A DNA stretch of 64,000 nt from a virus. The number at the start of each line of letters is the position of its first letter. Position 1 is the stretch's first letter. Location: positions 1-64,000 of IMG/VR virus record IMGVR_UViG_3300007735_000777; one strand, 5' to 3'. A program made the translations under genes and the position numbers. The notes under the pieces were generated by a model. The model did no database searches. It worked only from the letters and a program-made list of their open reading frames with translations, and had not been told where the DNA came from. This document shows positions 17,001 to 26,052 of the stretch, piece after piece.

Positions 17001-20000
17001 ATCTTTTGGCGTCGATCAAGGTATAAACAACCTCACCATCTTGCACGAACTACTGCACGCAGCAACAAACCGCAAGATTGCTTTGGCCAAAGCGTTCATA
17101 GACAAGGGCATCAATCTAAACAGCCCAGTCGTAAAAGCATTCCAAGACCTCATCCGCACAATGAATAGTGCTGGGCGTGCGTACGAAGAATTGGCCAGAC
17201 AAAACAAGTTGCCCATGCACATGGTCAAACTGCGGTACGACGGCGACATCTTTTCTGACCCCCGCGAGTTTGTTGCCTACGGCATGACGGATGAGGTTAT
17301 GCAAGACTTCCTCATGAAGGCTCAAGGTTACGAGGAAGAAGGATCTTATTTCAGCCGGTTTGTTAGAGACTTGCTCAACTTTTTTGGTTTGGGTGATGGC
17401 GACACAAATGCGTTGATAGATTTGGTTGTGGTCACCGACAGTATTCTAAAGAGCCGCCCACCAAAACTCAGGGGTAGAGGCGAACAAGTCAGTCGAACAA
17501 GCAAGGACACAACCCCTGATGTGCAGGGGGAGACCATATCTGCCATGCCAAGTGTCAATCAGAAACGACTAAGCAAAATGCTTGGCACTAAACTGTATGG
17601 TTCACCTGAAAATATTGGTGCGGTATCCATCAAAGAGTTGTTTCAAAATGGTTTTGACGCAATCAAAGAAGGAATGGAAAAAGGGCAGATTACAAAAGGT
17701 AAGGTTGACATAAAGTTAGACGACAGCAACCGCACCATAAGCGTGGTTGATAACGGCCCCGGTATGCCGACCAGCGTGATGGGTAATCAGTTTTTGCAGA
17801 TTGCGGGTACTGTCAAAGGTACTAAGCGTGCATCAGGCGGTCTTGGTGTTGCCAAGATGCTGTTCTTGTTTGAAAACAAAAAACTAGAAATTGTGTCTTT
17901 GCGCGATGGTGTGTTGTCACGTATGGTAACAACTGGGGATGATTTAAAAGAAGCGTTTGATGGTTCTGGGCCTGCTCCACAGATTACCACTTCATCCAAT
18001 CCCGACACTGTCGAGCAATATAAATCCTTGTTTCCCGATGGTCACGGTACGGCTGTGGTTATCCAAGTACCAGAAACATATACGGATACATCTACTGGCG
18101 AAGAAAAGAAAATTAAATTTGATGCGTACGATTTAGAAGATGTTCCAGTCTTAGAGTTCAGTCCTTTATTTGATGACATAGATGTAACGGTAACAAGAAA
18201 TGGGCGTAAAAAAACTTTAAACCTTGGAAACAATTTTCCAATCCAAGACTACACTCCTTTTGCAAATGTAAATTTTGCTTGGGGCACTGCACGTATCTAC
18301 GTAACAAAAGAAAAGGCAAGCCCCCCATACAAAGGCAATACACATATATTGTCAAATGGTTTGTGGCAATTTGATACCAACCTAAAAGATAGACCGGGTT
18401 GGGAAGGTAAGCAAATCCAGCGTACTTTCTACATTGATGTATCCCCTGCCCCTGATGTAAAACCAGAAGACGCTGCGTACCCGTTTGATTTAAACCGGCA
18501 AAATTTTTCACAGCAAGCTGGGCAAGATTTCCAGAAAATCTTTAACTACATCACCGCCATATACGGCCAACTTGATTTAGCCGCAAGCGTAAAGAACTTT
18601 GGTACTGTTCAATATGTGAACAGCGATGGTTCGTTGACTACCGCAGAAACATTGGAGCCTAACGCCCCAATGACAGACAACGCCTTTACGCTTATCAAAC
18701 CCGGCGATGAAGTTGAAGTTAGAGATGGTGTGCTGTATGTCAATAACCGTGGACTTCCTGAGTTGTCTATTGACGACTTAAAAAATACTGCGCCACGTCT
18801 TGAAGAATTAACCATACCGCAAGATCAAATTGACCCACAAAAGGTCATGGTTCATGACAACACCACATATGTAAGAGTTAGTTCAGACCCTGTAGATACG
18901 TTACTTGACTTTACACTTAGCCCAGAAGCAGGGGAAGAGTTTCTACTCAAATTTGATTCAAACAACAAAGTAATTGGGCTTGATGTTTTTAGCCTTGATA
19001 AAGATGGATATAGAACTTTTGTAGAAAGAACATTAACGGGTGATGCTAAATCCCTTTTAAACCAATTAGAAAACCTTGGGTGGTTGCCTGAGTCAATGAA
19101 GAGTGGGGGCGAGTCTCTCTCAGACAAAGCACGTGCGCAGTTTGGTGACAAACGCTACGATAGATACTTGGCAACGATTGGAAAGACTTTCCAAACACTT
19201 CGTAATGCCTTGGTTGCTTCTGGGAATGAATACGGTTCTCTTGCCGAAGAAGCAATCGGCACAAGTATTGACAACGAATATTATGGTGTCAGCATCATAG
19301 TACCGTTCCGTGGTATGTTCATCAACCCCGCAACAACTGATTTGCGTGGTAGCCCGGCTGAGATTGCGCTGTCTATGATTGGCACAATGATTCATGAGTT
19401 GGCGCACTTTAGGGTACGCAGTCACGGTGCTGATTTTGCAAGCGAAATGCAGCGCGTAATGGTGCTGTTGAAGACTTCTCCAAACATCAACTTGGATTCA
19501 CTGGAGAAAAATTTAACCGCCCATATCAAAGCCAACCAAGATATTTTTGATTTTCTAAACAAGGAGTTCCGTGATGGAAATCTCAAGCCTCGTGGAAACC
19601 GCTTCAAAGACTCTGGCGGGTACCAGCAAATCGAGAATGAAGGCTCTCCTAAGCCAATGGAAAGCACTGGCGGAACAGGAGACGAATGGCGACCCAGCTT
19701 ATCCGCAAGCACTGGGCAAGGCACTGGGGGTGCTGGAAAAGTCGGCATCGGTCAAGGACTTAATAACGAAGCTCAAGAAGTCGGAGATGCAGTAAGGACT
19801 CAGAAAGAAGTTGATGCGGCGGTCAAGGTTGCTGCCGAACAATTTGTTGAGTCCAAAAAAGGATACGACTTCTCCAAAGCCGTAACTGCGCTTCAGATGC
19901 TGCAACACCCAACTGAGGTCATACCCGCGCTTAAAGCTCTTTGGAAACGCGCAACATTGGCGCAACGTAACGCTTTGGTCAAACTACCCACTACTGAATT

Positions 20001-22719
20001 CTTAGCCGACTGGGGTGGAGATGCGGTGCCAGAGTTGAAAAATACTTCCCGCCTATTGCGTTTGATGAACGGCATGACACTTCAGTTGCTGAAGTCGGCT
20101 GGAGAATTGACCAAAGAAATTGAACGAGCATTCCGTGCCGACCACACACTACGGGCTAAGTTGGACAAAATCACAATTACGTCTACGCTTGCGGAAGTAG
20201 ACCCATCTGACCCATTGGCCAAAGTGCGTAATGCCGAGTTGGACAAACAATATAAAGAACTTGGGGCGGACGGCCAACGTGTGTACAAACGTGTCAAAGA
20301 ACATTTTGAACGCTTGTCTCAGTACTTTACCCAGTTACTTGACGATCAGATCACCGACTCTAAATTACCAATTGCAGAAAAAGCAAACCTGATGAAAAAA
20401 ATCAGGTCAATCTACGAAACCGGTAGCAAAATTACACCGTACTTCCCTTTGGTGCGTGTTGGAGACTTTTGGTTATCAATTGGCAAAGGTAAAACCCGTA
20501 AGTTCTTCATGTTTGAAACGGCTGAAGAACGTGATAACGCCATGCAAAAGTTTGCGGATGAGCGCATCAAACAAAAGCCGGATGAGTCCAACTCGCAATT
20601 TGAAGAACGCCGTGCTGACAATTTGTTGGAGTTGCTGACCGATCAAGAATTTGTGCACGGCAACAATATCGCTGACTTGCGTAACCGCAGTGCAGACAGC
20701 AGTGCGCTGTTGATGGAAATTTTTAACGCAATCGACAGTGCTAACCTTGGTGAAACTGAAGCAAAAGAAACGCTCAAGGATGCGGTGTATCAGGTGTACT
20801 TGCAGTCGATGCCAGATCAAAGTTTTCGCAAGCAGTTTATTCACCGCAAAGGTATTACGGGTTTCCGCCCAGACCTTTTGCGCAACGTGGCGCATACCAC
20901 CGCAAAAATGGCAACTCAGCTTGCGCGTATCAAGTACGCTCCCTTGCTGCGCAATTCTATGTCGGCGGCTAGAGATTCAATTTCAAACCGACCAACGTAC
21001 GAACCATTTGTTACCGAAATGGGTAACCGAGTACGTGCATCTTTGGGGGCATTCCAACAAGGTACAGCAGCTAAGATTGTTGGGCTGATTAACAAAGCTT
21101 CATACATTTTCTACTTGAGTGGCGCAAGTTCCGCGCTGTTGCAGCCGTTGAGTATTTTTCAGACTGGTATGCCGGTGCTATCTAGGTATGGAACGGTCAA
21201 CGCCACCCGTGAGATGGGGCGTATGATGAAAGTGTGGCAACAGTTTGGCGCATACAAAGACAACAAAGATGGCACTAAATCATGGGTTGCCCCTTCTATT
21301 GAGCATTCAAAAGCGTTGACCCCAGAGGAACGCCGAGCAGTTCGTGAGATGCTGGCTCGTGATGTAACCACGTCTACGTATGCCAGCGCAGTGTTTGAGT
21401 ACAAGAAAACCCCGACTGAAAACTTGTCATCTCCCATAGCGAGCTTTAGCAAGTCAACAGTGGATATGCTGGTACTTGGTGGGTTGATGCACTCAACCGA
21501 ACGGCTCTCTCGTGAGATGATGTTCATGTCTTCTTTCCGTTTGAACCGTCAGGCGGGTAAAACTTTTGAACAGGCCATTGAGCAAGCGACATACGACACC
21601 AATGAAGCTCTTGGCAACTATGGCGACTACAACCGTCCGGGCTTCATGCGCAGTCTACCGGGCAAGGTGCTGACTCAGTTCATGATGTACCCGCTGCATG
21701 TGACTTTGTTTATGCTGAAGAACTTTAAAGAAATGGCCATCCCAATGGATGGGCGCACCCGTGCGGAAGCGGCTAAGAAATTCTTTGGCACTATGGGTAC
21801 ATCGTTTGTTCTTGCTGGCGCTGTCGGCCTCCCCATGTTCAGCGTAGTCATGGGCTTGCTTGGTTGGGCATGGGAAGCGATGAAAGACGATGACTGGCCA
21901 GAAGATATGAAGTCTATGGACTTTGAGTTCTGGTTCCGTACCGTTTGGCTTGAAGAGCAGCTTGGTGGCGTAAGAATTGGGGATAAAAAACTCTCAGACA
22001 TTGTGGAGCGTGGAGTTGCAAACGCTTTGACTGGGCTTGATATTTCAGGTCGTACCAGCCTCAATAATTTGTGGATACGTGAGCAGAAAGAAACTAAAGG
22101 GGTCAAAGACGAGATTATGGCGCTTGCTTTGGAAAAAGCTGGCCCCGGCGTAAACATGTTTGTGTCTCTGGCTGAAGGCATAGAAGCGTTTTATCGTGGT
22201 GACATCAACAAGGGAGTACAGAAGACAACCCCTGCTGGATTTCGCAATTTCAAAACTGCATACGACTTGTTTACTGAAGGCGCAAAGGACAACAAAGGAA
22301 CAAAGATTCTGTCTAAAGATGCGTTCAGTACCGGCGTGTTGATCGGGCAGGCCGTCGGCTTCCGTTCTGATCTGCTGGCCAATACCCAGTATGTCAACTT
22401 CAAAGTAATTGGTTTGCAGCAGAAGATTGAGAACGAACGCACTCGGTTGATGAACGACGTCGAAAAACAATTCCGCAATAAGGAGTTCAAGAAGTTTAAT
22501 GAGCTTGTAAACAAAGACGTGATTAAGTTCAACAAACGCTACCCCACGTTTGAAATCACAGACGAAGAAATATTGGCTTCGATTGAAAAACGCGCAGAGC
22601 AACGTGCCGAGTCGTGGCGCGGGGTGTCGCTCACCGACAAGAACGCAACCTTGTTTACCAAAGCCCTCAAACCTTCTCGCCAAGCGGCTAAAGAAGCAGA
22701 ACAGGCAGGGCGCAAATAA
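14056..22719 (+). CDS. Giant polyvalent internal virion protein with zincin and GHKL ATPase domains
   Basis: 2887 residues, the largest gene here. Visible parts: a hydrophobic patch near residues 277-310; Glu/Lys-rich linkers; HELLH at 997-1001 (zinc protease-like); a GHKL ATPase domain with Asn1198 (N box, ELFQNGFDA), DNGPG at 1232-1236 and GGLGVAK at 1261-1267; HELAHFRVRSH at 1780-1790, an SprT/WLM-like zinc motif; and C-terminal hydrophobic stretches near 2340-2375 and 2577-2612 of the type found in large polyvalent phage proteins. Such proteins are thought to be packaged and ejected into the host. Two linkers (about 634-691 and 1840-1914) are low-complexity and overlap possible nested genes. 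Confidence 0.85.
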   Translation: MAKDFSLEEALTPPLQEEFGLSDLFPQKTPAVASSPSTPVKDKRNNLPPESGVMGGEDVWAPVVEAQKPAPSIMEGRKIPELPTEDRAVVNPKFVTAVEAQLNALPADQRQAALDKMTQRPDVYGRAARAIAGRYAAMDKSFDLPTARKFDPRLEAQTERFAEQGLERPEDYAKAQALSGQLMPDLQQMTADVVGEQADVEAQKRAKELADAGFMGRVGAGVRSQYTKAGLGLLQAYADLTGDEQFSKNLNSARRIEDAREGVIPQGESIFEKSFQGAMTSLGTQAPFLIVSGLTGTSVPVLTQAAIQQFGDSYSEGRAAGLSGSAAAARAVPTAAAEVFFERFGMTKALAGLKAHVAKYGVDSVPKYVAEAIAHELPSELATTATQYGIDALPEIGLNKNPNLVDLYKQLEETLRQTILQSGVTAGATIGVTKGIQKTAQLLGPRKDAYQQDKSYEGLAELIARSKGFLTPEERQQRQQKEEFDLGDLGEVSPKAQQEEEFSLDDIGETRPGVELTETTPTKEAALEAPAKPDREQRINILATQIVEEQGIPDEDARRIATTQVIGQEIKEKEAAAALATKPQTDKVRERAQELLSEGVTLNPTEAIDIATKEIQEQEEADALAASEAQGETNAGQIDTTTSGAGISVAGQPGTNAPTAGLGVADTSGVVPAGQNVAGATKRKRTKPSAVETYKVAENNLDKARQELDAAKKELDDAGYNATPEMQVRLSKAEENYQIADQQAKEAFAATQGQVAPAKPRGAPVRLTPEQRKQKLAENAPVQAEKARAERALARINNTLDAVAKPLTENEFESESAYNDAVQATRAKRRDAIKELLILKGNPALRGTKVGERINAALSRPDISAKEKAEIQAGIDAVNKAKLSGPTASVTTKEPADVRYNKFTTGVQAVSHIAKTGTKFQQRLAKRLRGFVTKVRFVVLEEGQEVPEQLKTPRNAAAWDRSIALYVENYKTGDQVIYVRGASFGVDQGINNLTILHELLHAATNRKIALAKAFIDKGINLNSPVVKAFQDLIRTMNSAGRAYEELARQNKLPMHMVKLRYDGDIFSDPREFVAYGMTDEVMQDFLMKAQGYEEEGSYFSRFVRDLLNFFGLGDGDTNALIDLVVVTDSILKSRPPKLRGRGEQVSRTSKDTTPDVQGETISAMPSVNQKRLSKMLGTKLYGSPENIGAVSIKELFQNGFDAIKEGMEKGQITKGKVDIKLDDSNRTISVVDNGPGMPTSVMGNQFLQIAGTVKGTKRASGGLGVAKMLFLFENKKLEIVSLRDGVLSRMVTTGDDLKEAFDGSGPAPQITTSSNPDTVEQYKSLFPDGHGTAVVIQVPETYTDTSTGEEKKIKFDAYDLEDVPVLEFSPLFDDIDVTVTRNGRKKTLNLGNNFPIQDYTPFANVNFAWGTARIYVTKEKASPPYKGNTHILSNGLWQFDTNLKDRPGWEGKQIQRTFYIDVSPAPDVKPEDAAYPFDLNRQNFSQQAGQDFQKIFNYITAIYGQLDLAASVKNFGTVQYVNSDGSLTTAETLEPNAPMTDNAFTLIKPGDEVEVRDGVLYVNNRGLPELSIDDLKNTAPRLEELTIPQDQIDPQKVMVHDNTTYVRVSSDPVDTLLDFTLSPEAGEEFLLKFDSNNKVIGLDVFSLDKDGYRTFVERTLTGDAKSLLNQLENLGWLPESMKSGGESLSDKARAQFGDKRYDRYLATIGKTFQTLRNALVASGNEYGSLAEEAIGTSIDNEYYGVSIIVPFRGMFINPATTDLRGSPAEIALSMIGTMIHELAHFRVRSHGADFASEMQRVMVLLKTSPNINLDSLEKNLTAHIKANQDIFDFLNKEFRDGNLKPRGNRFKDSGGYQQIENEGSPKPMESTGGTGDEWRPSLSASTGQGTGGAGKVGIGQGLNNEAQEVGDAVRTQKEVDAAVKVAAEQFVESKKGYDFSKAVTALQMLQHPTEVIPALKALWKRATLAQRNALVKLPTTEFLADWGGDAVPELKNTSRLLRLMNGMTLQLLKSAGELTKEIERAFRADHTLRAKLDKITITSTLAEVDPSDPLAKVRNAELDKQYKELGADGQRVYKRVKEHFERLSQYFTQLLDDQITDSKLPIAEKANLMKKIRSIYETGSKITPYFPLVRVGDFWLSIGKGKTRKFFMFETAEERDNAMQKFADERIKQKPDESNSQFEERRADNLLELLTDQEFVHGNNIADLRNRSADSSALLMEIFNAIDSANLGETEAKETLKDAVYQVYLQSMPDQSFRKQFIHRKGITGFRPDLLRNVAHTTAKMATQLARIKYAPLLRNSMSAARDSISNRPTYEPFVTEMGNRVRASLGAFQQGTAAKIVGLINKASYIFYLSGASSALLQPLSIFQTGMPVLSRYGTVNATREMGRMMKVWQQFGAYKDNKDGTKSWVAPSIEHSKALTPEERRAVREMLARDVTTSTYASAVFEYKKTPTENLSSPIASFSKSTVDMLVLGGLMHSTERLSREMMFMSSFRLNRQAGKTFEQAIEQATYDTNEALGNYGDYNRPGFMRSLPGKVLTQFMMYPLHVTLFMLKNFKEMAIPMDGRTRAEAAKKFFGTMGTSFVLAGAVGLPMFSVVMGLLGWAWEAMKDDDWPEDMKSMDFEFWFRTVWLEEQLGGVRIGDKKLSDIVERGVANALTGLDISGRTSLNNLWIREQKETKGVKDEIMALALEKAGPGVNMFVSLAEGIEAFYRGDINKGVQKTTPAGFRNFKTAYDLFTEGAKDNKGTKILSKDAFSTGVLIGQAVGFRSDLLANTQYVNFKVIGLQQKIENERTRLMNDVEKQFRNKEFKKFNELVNKDVIKFNKRYPTFEITDEEILASIEKRAEQRAESWRGVSLTDKNATLFTKALKPSRQAAKEAEQAGRK
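15956..16129 (+). CDS. Possible overprinted small gene inside the giant gene (57 residues)
   Basis: Lies in the +1 frame of the giant gene. A strong SD (AAGGAG, 15944-15949) is 6 bases before the ATG. The product is ordinary protein-like (LTPQQVEQAFQWLDSPVQT, then VEWFLLDRMLQGLL), helical and well composed, whereas the giant frame across the same bases is low-complexity Gly/Thr/Ala linker. That combination is what overprinting predicts. I have an impression of similar free-standing small phage proteins but could not check it. Confidence 0.55.
   Translation: MLDRLTPQQVEQAFQWLDSPVQTPPPQDLESLTQVEWFLLDRMLQGLLNEKEQNRVQ
19574..19795 (+). CDS. Possible second overprinted gene inside the giant gene (73 residues)
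   Basis: Also in the +1 frame, with SD AAGGAG at 19561-19566 and 7 bases to the ATG. The product (MEISSLVETASKTLAGTSKS, then KALLSQWKALAEQE) is amphipathic and helical with a Lys-rich end. The giant frame here is again low complexity (GSPKPMESTGGTGDEW, GTGGAGKVGIGQG). Function unknown. It could alternatively be a chance frame left by biased codon composition. Confidence 0.48.
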   Translation: MEISSLVETASKTLAGTSKSRMKALLSQWKALAEQETNGDPAYPQALGKALGVLEKSASVKDLITKLKKSEMQ

Positions 22720-22743
22720 AAAACCCCCGCACACAGGCGGGGG
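22717..22743 (-). terminator. Rho-independent terminator of the leftward replication operon
   Basis: A 7-bp perfect stem (CCCCCGC/GCGGGGG) with a 6-base loop; read on the - strand it is followed by seven T. On the + strand there is no T tract, so it mainly stops leftward transcription, just inside the end of the convergent giant gene. Confidence 0.85.
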
Positions 22744-22788
22744 AAAAGGAGGTATCGAAAGGAGCTAACTTTCAGGTGTGAGTTTAAC
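22744..22788. other. Convergent gap between giant gene and replication operon
   Basis: Short gap between the terminator and the end of the last leftward gene. On the + strand it holds aaaggagctaac, the same SD-like string seen before several leftward genes, but no + strand gene follows it. Confidence 0.4.
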
Positions 22789-22983
22789 TCAGGTGCGCCA
22801 AATCCGTAGCCCTTTCACGCCATCCACAATCACAACCTTCGTAATTGTGGATATTTTTAACCTTTTTGTTACAGCGGCAAGCGCTTTCCTCGCCGCAACA
22901 TGGTCAATGCAGGGTACAAATACGGATTGGCCGACACGGAATTTGCTCCAATCAAGCTGATACGAGACTGTCTCGATCTTCAT
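22789..22983 (-). CDS. Small conserved-looking protein, last gene of replication operon
   Basis: 64 residues from the ATG at 22983, overlapping the end of the primase gene by 32 bases. Sequence is mixed and protein-like (YQLDWSKFRVGQSVFVPCID, then RKALAAVTKRLKI), with a basic helical middle. No SD is strong. Function unknown; position after the primase-helicase suggests a DNA-related accessory. Confidence 0.6.
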   Translation of the reverse strand: MKIETVSYQLDWSKFRVGQSVFVPCIDHVAARKALAAVTKRLKISTITKVVIVDGVKGLRIWRT

Positions 22984-25807
22984 CAATGCCCAATATCACG
23001 TCAATGCGCAGGAACTCAGACTTCGATGCGTCAAACTTCAGGGTACGTATCGGCGGGGACACAATCTTCATACCCTTGGACATGCGCTTGTTGCAGGCTT
23101 CGGTGAACACTTCAAGGTCGCCCAACTGCTTGAGCAAGTTTTTGTAATTGACCTGCTGCTTGACGCAGAAGTCTTTAAATTGCTTGGCTGCGACGTAAAC
23201 GTGCTGTGTATCTGGCTCGTAACGTACCAGCAACTCCCCTCGGGGTTCTTGGGTTGGCATGGCCGACAGATTACTTCGAGAATCTACCTCGCCGTTGACC
23301 ACCAAGGTGTTTATTACATGGCTGTTGAGGAACTCACCCAGCGTGATGACTGGGGTTGACTGCGGCGGTTTCACATCATGGCGCATCTCACTCAGCATCC
23401 CCTTGAGCCATTCATAGACTGCGGCCATATCGTAGTCGTGCAAACCAAGGTGACGTGCAATCAGGCCACCAGCAATGTTGCAAGCGGCTGTGGCTGACCA
23501 GAAGCGCTCCCGTGCGGTGAACTGAACTTCCTTGTCCAGTCGGGCCTGAACCTTCTTCACCAGATCAATGGCTTCTTCCAGATTGTTCACCAACCATGAA
23601 ATGTAGATTTCCCCTGCGTGGCCGTAGTTGTTGTTCAGTTGGTGATCGAACATCTCTTTGCCCTTGGCCACACCGATCAAGTCGTTCGGCTCAATTTTGT
23701 ACTCAAGTAAGCGCACTGATTCACCATCGGGGGTATTTTTCAGCGCCGTTAATTTTTCATAGAAGCTGGCATTGGCCGAGCACAATGTCATGTTTTGCCA
23801 AGATGCGTTGTTGACCCGCAAAGAATTCTCTTGGCTCTTTTGGCGATTCTTACCTCGGCCTTGGCTGATGCCGTATGACAAGTCTGAAAACTCGTCGGGC
23901 TTCATGTTGGTGATCTCGTCAATCGTATTGGGCAGGCTGTTCATCACACCCAGTTGAGTCATCTTGGCGTTGAGCGTATCCTTTTGAATCGCCATCAGTT
24001 CGTACGGCATTCCATACACGCTGTTGCACATGCGCAAAATGGTTGATTTTCCTGATCCGGCGAATTCGTAAATCACGTTTATGATCGCGCCCTTGAGTCC
24101 GGTGAACTTCATCAGTGGTGAACCAAACGCTGTCAGCGCCCCGAACGCATGTGGCTCCATGCCCTTTATCCCGTACAGGTTGAACACCTCTTTCCACTTC
24201 TCCATATCACCTTTGACGTGAATCTTCTCGGCGAAGAATTCTGTTGTCAATGACGGGGGGCTATAGAACGTGCCGTCCTTGGTAATCTCCTTGTCCCCCA
24301 TGATGAACTTACTGTCGTTCTCGACCCATCCAAATTGTGTTCTCATTGTTTCTGCCTTCTTCGTGTACTGCAAATTTTTAACTGACGTGACGACGTACGT
24401 TGCAAGGTTCTCGTACTGCTTGTGGTGCGCCATTACGCCTTGCTGTGCAAGCTGTTTGCGTAGCTCGTCTTTCGATGAGATCGCCGCTGTTGTGACCGCG
24501 AACTCTTTCATGCCGTCATGCGGTAGGTGAAGCCTGAACAGTGCAAGCTCACCAAGCTCTTTGTCCTTCATCCGCTTGACCACATACAGGTCGTGCTCGT
24601 AAACCAACTTCGGCTCAGACTCTTCGTCCTCGGCGGGGCGTACATACACACCGCCCTTCTTGCCCCTGAAAAATGGAAATGGATACTCAGGGATTTGGTA
24701 TTTGGTTTCTCCTGCCTCAGTCTCAACCACGACTTCGTTGTCGGCTTCTTCCGCCGCTTCTATTTCTATACCTAACACGATAGGTGAAGTAATCTTGCCC
24801 TTGTGCAAACACCCATCACACCCACCGGGGTTACGTTCTTCAAATGTTGTGCAGTGGTGCGGCCCACCGCGCTTGCGAATATTCCTGAGCTTGTTGTCCA
24901 CCTCAGCGGGGTCGTACTCAGGGTGCTGATCGGACATTTTGTGCGCCGCCTTGTCTCCATCTGTGCAGAACGCTGGAATCGACAGGGCTGACATCCACAA
25001 CGGCTCGTCAACCTCGGCTTGGTTTGTGAAACAGTAGTTGAGTTGTAAACAACCGTTCTCGGCCTTGAGCATGATGTTCTTGAACTTTTTGACCTTGTTG
25101 GCCATCAGTGCTTCCATCATTGGACTCATTGACGCAGGTACGAAGTCGGGCTTTTCTTCTTCTACCTTGGGTGCTGGTGCACCCAATAACTCACGCATCT
25201 GCTCAGCGGTAATCCTCGCTGAGTTCTCGTTCCAAATCTCCACAGGTTTGGGGTTGCTTGGGTCTTTAAAGTTGAACGAGTGCATCGGGCGCAGGACGCG
25301 GGATGCTTCAAATACTTTGTCGTCAACAATCAGGCCGTGCTCTTTGCACAGTTGTTTAAGCCGCTTGGCCAAAGGCTCCCACTCATTGCGGGACAGCGTT
25401 TCTTCAAGTAGCCAGTAGGCGTGAATCCCGTTTCCAGAATTCACCAAAATTGGTTGCGGTAGGCCGACAGCTTTGCAAAACTTTTTGAATTCAGCCAGCC
25501 CAATGTGCTGGTCAAGATAGCCTTCGATTTTCCCTTTGGAGTTTGGTACACCCTTGGTCGGGCCGCAATCAATGTCCATCCACAGTGCGCGGAAGTACTT
25601 GGCGTTATTGTGCGTACGGTCATCTGCTTCACCGAACTTGGCACATCCAAAATAAACATCAATCTTCTTGCTGACAAACTCCTGAATGATCTCTTCAGCT
25701 TCTTCTCTGGTATCTGCAAATCTTTGGTCTGGGAACCGACCTATGCCAATCACACAGTATCGTCCTTCCGTTGGGAGAACGGTGTCGAGCAGATCGAATG
25801 TGGACAT
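22952..25807 (-). CDS. Primase-helicase (AEP-type primase plus DUF927-like ATPase)
   Basis: 951 residues. N-terminal archaeo-eukaryotic-type primase: metal-binding ALWMDID (Asp78, Asp80) and SGNGIHAYW (124-132, the s-x-H motif). A Cys cluster near the middle (CTTFEERNPGGCDGCLH) could bind zinc. The C-terminal half has a Walker A, FAGSGKST (about residue 582), in a DUF927/SF3-like helicase context. It would prime and unwind DNA at the phage fork, working with the family A polymerase in the same operon. Confidence 0.85.
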   Translation of the reverse strand: MSTFDLLDTVLPTEGRYCVIGIGRFPDQRFADTREEAEEIIQEFVSKKIDVYFGCAKFGEADDRTHNNAKYFRALWMDIDCGPTKGVPNSKGKIEGYLDQHIGLAEFKKFCKAVGLPQPILVNSGNGIHAYWLLEETLSRNEWEPLAKRLKQLCKEHGLIVDDKVFEASRVLRPMHSFNFKDPSNPKPVEIWNENSARITAEQMRELLGAPAPKVEEEKPDFVPASMSPMMEALMANKVKKFKNIMLKAENGCLQLNYCFTNQAEVDEPLWMSALSIPAFCTDGDKAAHKMSDQHPEYDPAEVDNKLRNIRKRGGPHHCTTFEERNPGGCDGCLHKGKITSPIVLGIEIEAAEEADNEVVVETEAGETKYQIPEYPFPFFRGKKGGVYVRPAEDEESEPKLVYEHDLYVVKRMKDKELGELALFRLHLPHDGMKEFAVTTAAISSKDELRKQLAQQGVMAHHKQYENLATYVVTSVKNLQYTKKAETMRTQFGWVENDSKFIMGDKEITKDGTFYSPPSLTTEFFAEKIHVKGDMEKWKEVFNLYGIKGMEPHAFGALTAFGSPLMKFTGLKGAIINVIYEFAGSGKSTILRMCNSVYGMPYELMAIQKDTLNAKMTQLGVMNSLPNTIDEITNMKPDEFSDLSYGISQGRGKNRQKSQENSLRVNNASWQNMTLCSANASFYEKLTALKNTPDGESVRLLEYKIEPNDLIGVAKGKEMFDHQLNNNYGHAGEIYISWLVNNLEEAIDLVKKVQARLDKEVQFTARERFWSATAACNIAGGLIARHLGLHDYDMAAVYEWLKGMLSEMRHDVKPPQSTPVITLGEFLNSHVINTLVVNGEVDSRSNLSAMPTQEPRGELLVRYEPDTQHVYVAAKQFKDFCVKQQVNYKNLLKQLGDLEVFTEACNKRMSKGMKIVSPPIRTLKFDASKSEFLRIDVILGIDEDRDSLVSA

Positions 25808-25809
25808 TG

Positions 25810-26049
25810 TTATTTGCGCTTTTTGTGTCGTGCCATGAAACGCTCAATCTGCTCCGAGTAGGCAGGAGATGGGGCAAACTCACCCCAGAACCAGTTGTAA
25901 ACCGTCATGCGGCTCACACCAAGCTCCACTGCCACCTTCGTGGCAGTAATCTCCCTCTCGATGCAGAAGCGGCCCAAGGCTACGCCCAAAGATTCAGCAT
26001 CAGCCTTTGCATTGGCGTCAACTAACTTTTGGCTGTAACCGTAGGACAT
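25810..26049 (-). CDS. Small helix-turn-helix DNA-binding protein
   Basis: 79 residues. A HTH is visible at about residues 35-58 (ITATKVAVELGVSRMTVYNW), of the Cro/CI (XRE) or resolvase-like kind, with a basic C-terminus (ARHKKRK). SD gagga; start overlaps the upstream gene region closely. It is a candidate regulator for the palindromic operators near this operon, but the pairing is inference. Confidence 0.8.
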   Translation of the reverse strand: MSYGYSQKLVDANAKADAESLGVALGRFCIEREITATKVAVELGVSRMTVYNWFWGEFAPSPAYSEQIERFMARHKKRK

Positions 26050-26052
26050 GCG

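Noticed and set aside
14056-22719. Many antisense frames under the giant gene
   Set aside because: They follow codon bias of the sense gene, lack SDs and look non-natural in composition.
22744-22788. aaaggagctaac on the + strand as an RBS
   Set aside because: No + strand gene follows; likely chance or a remnant.
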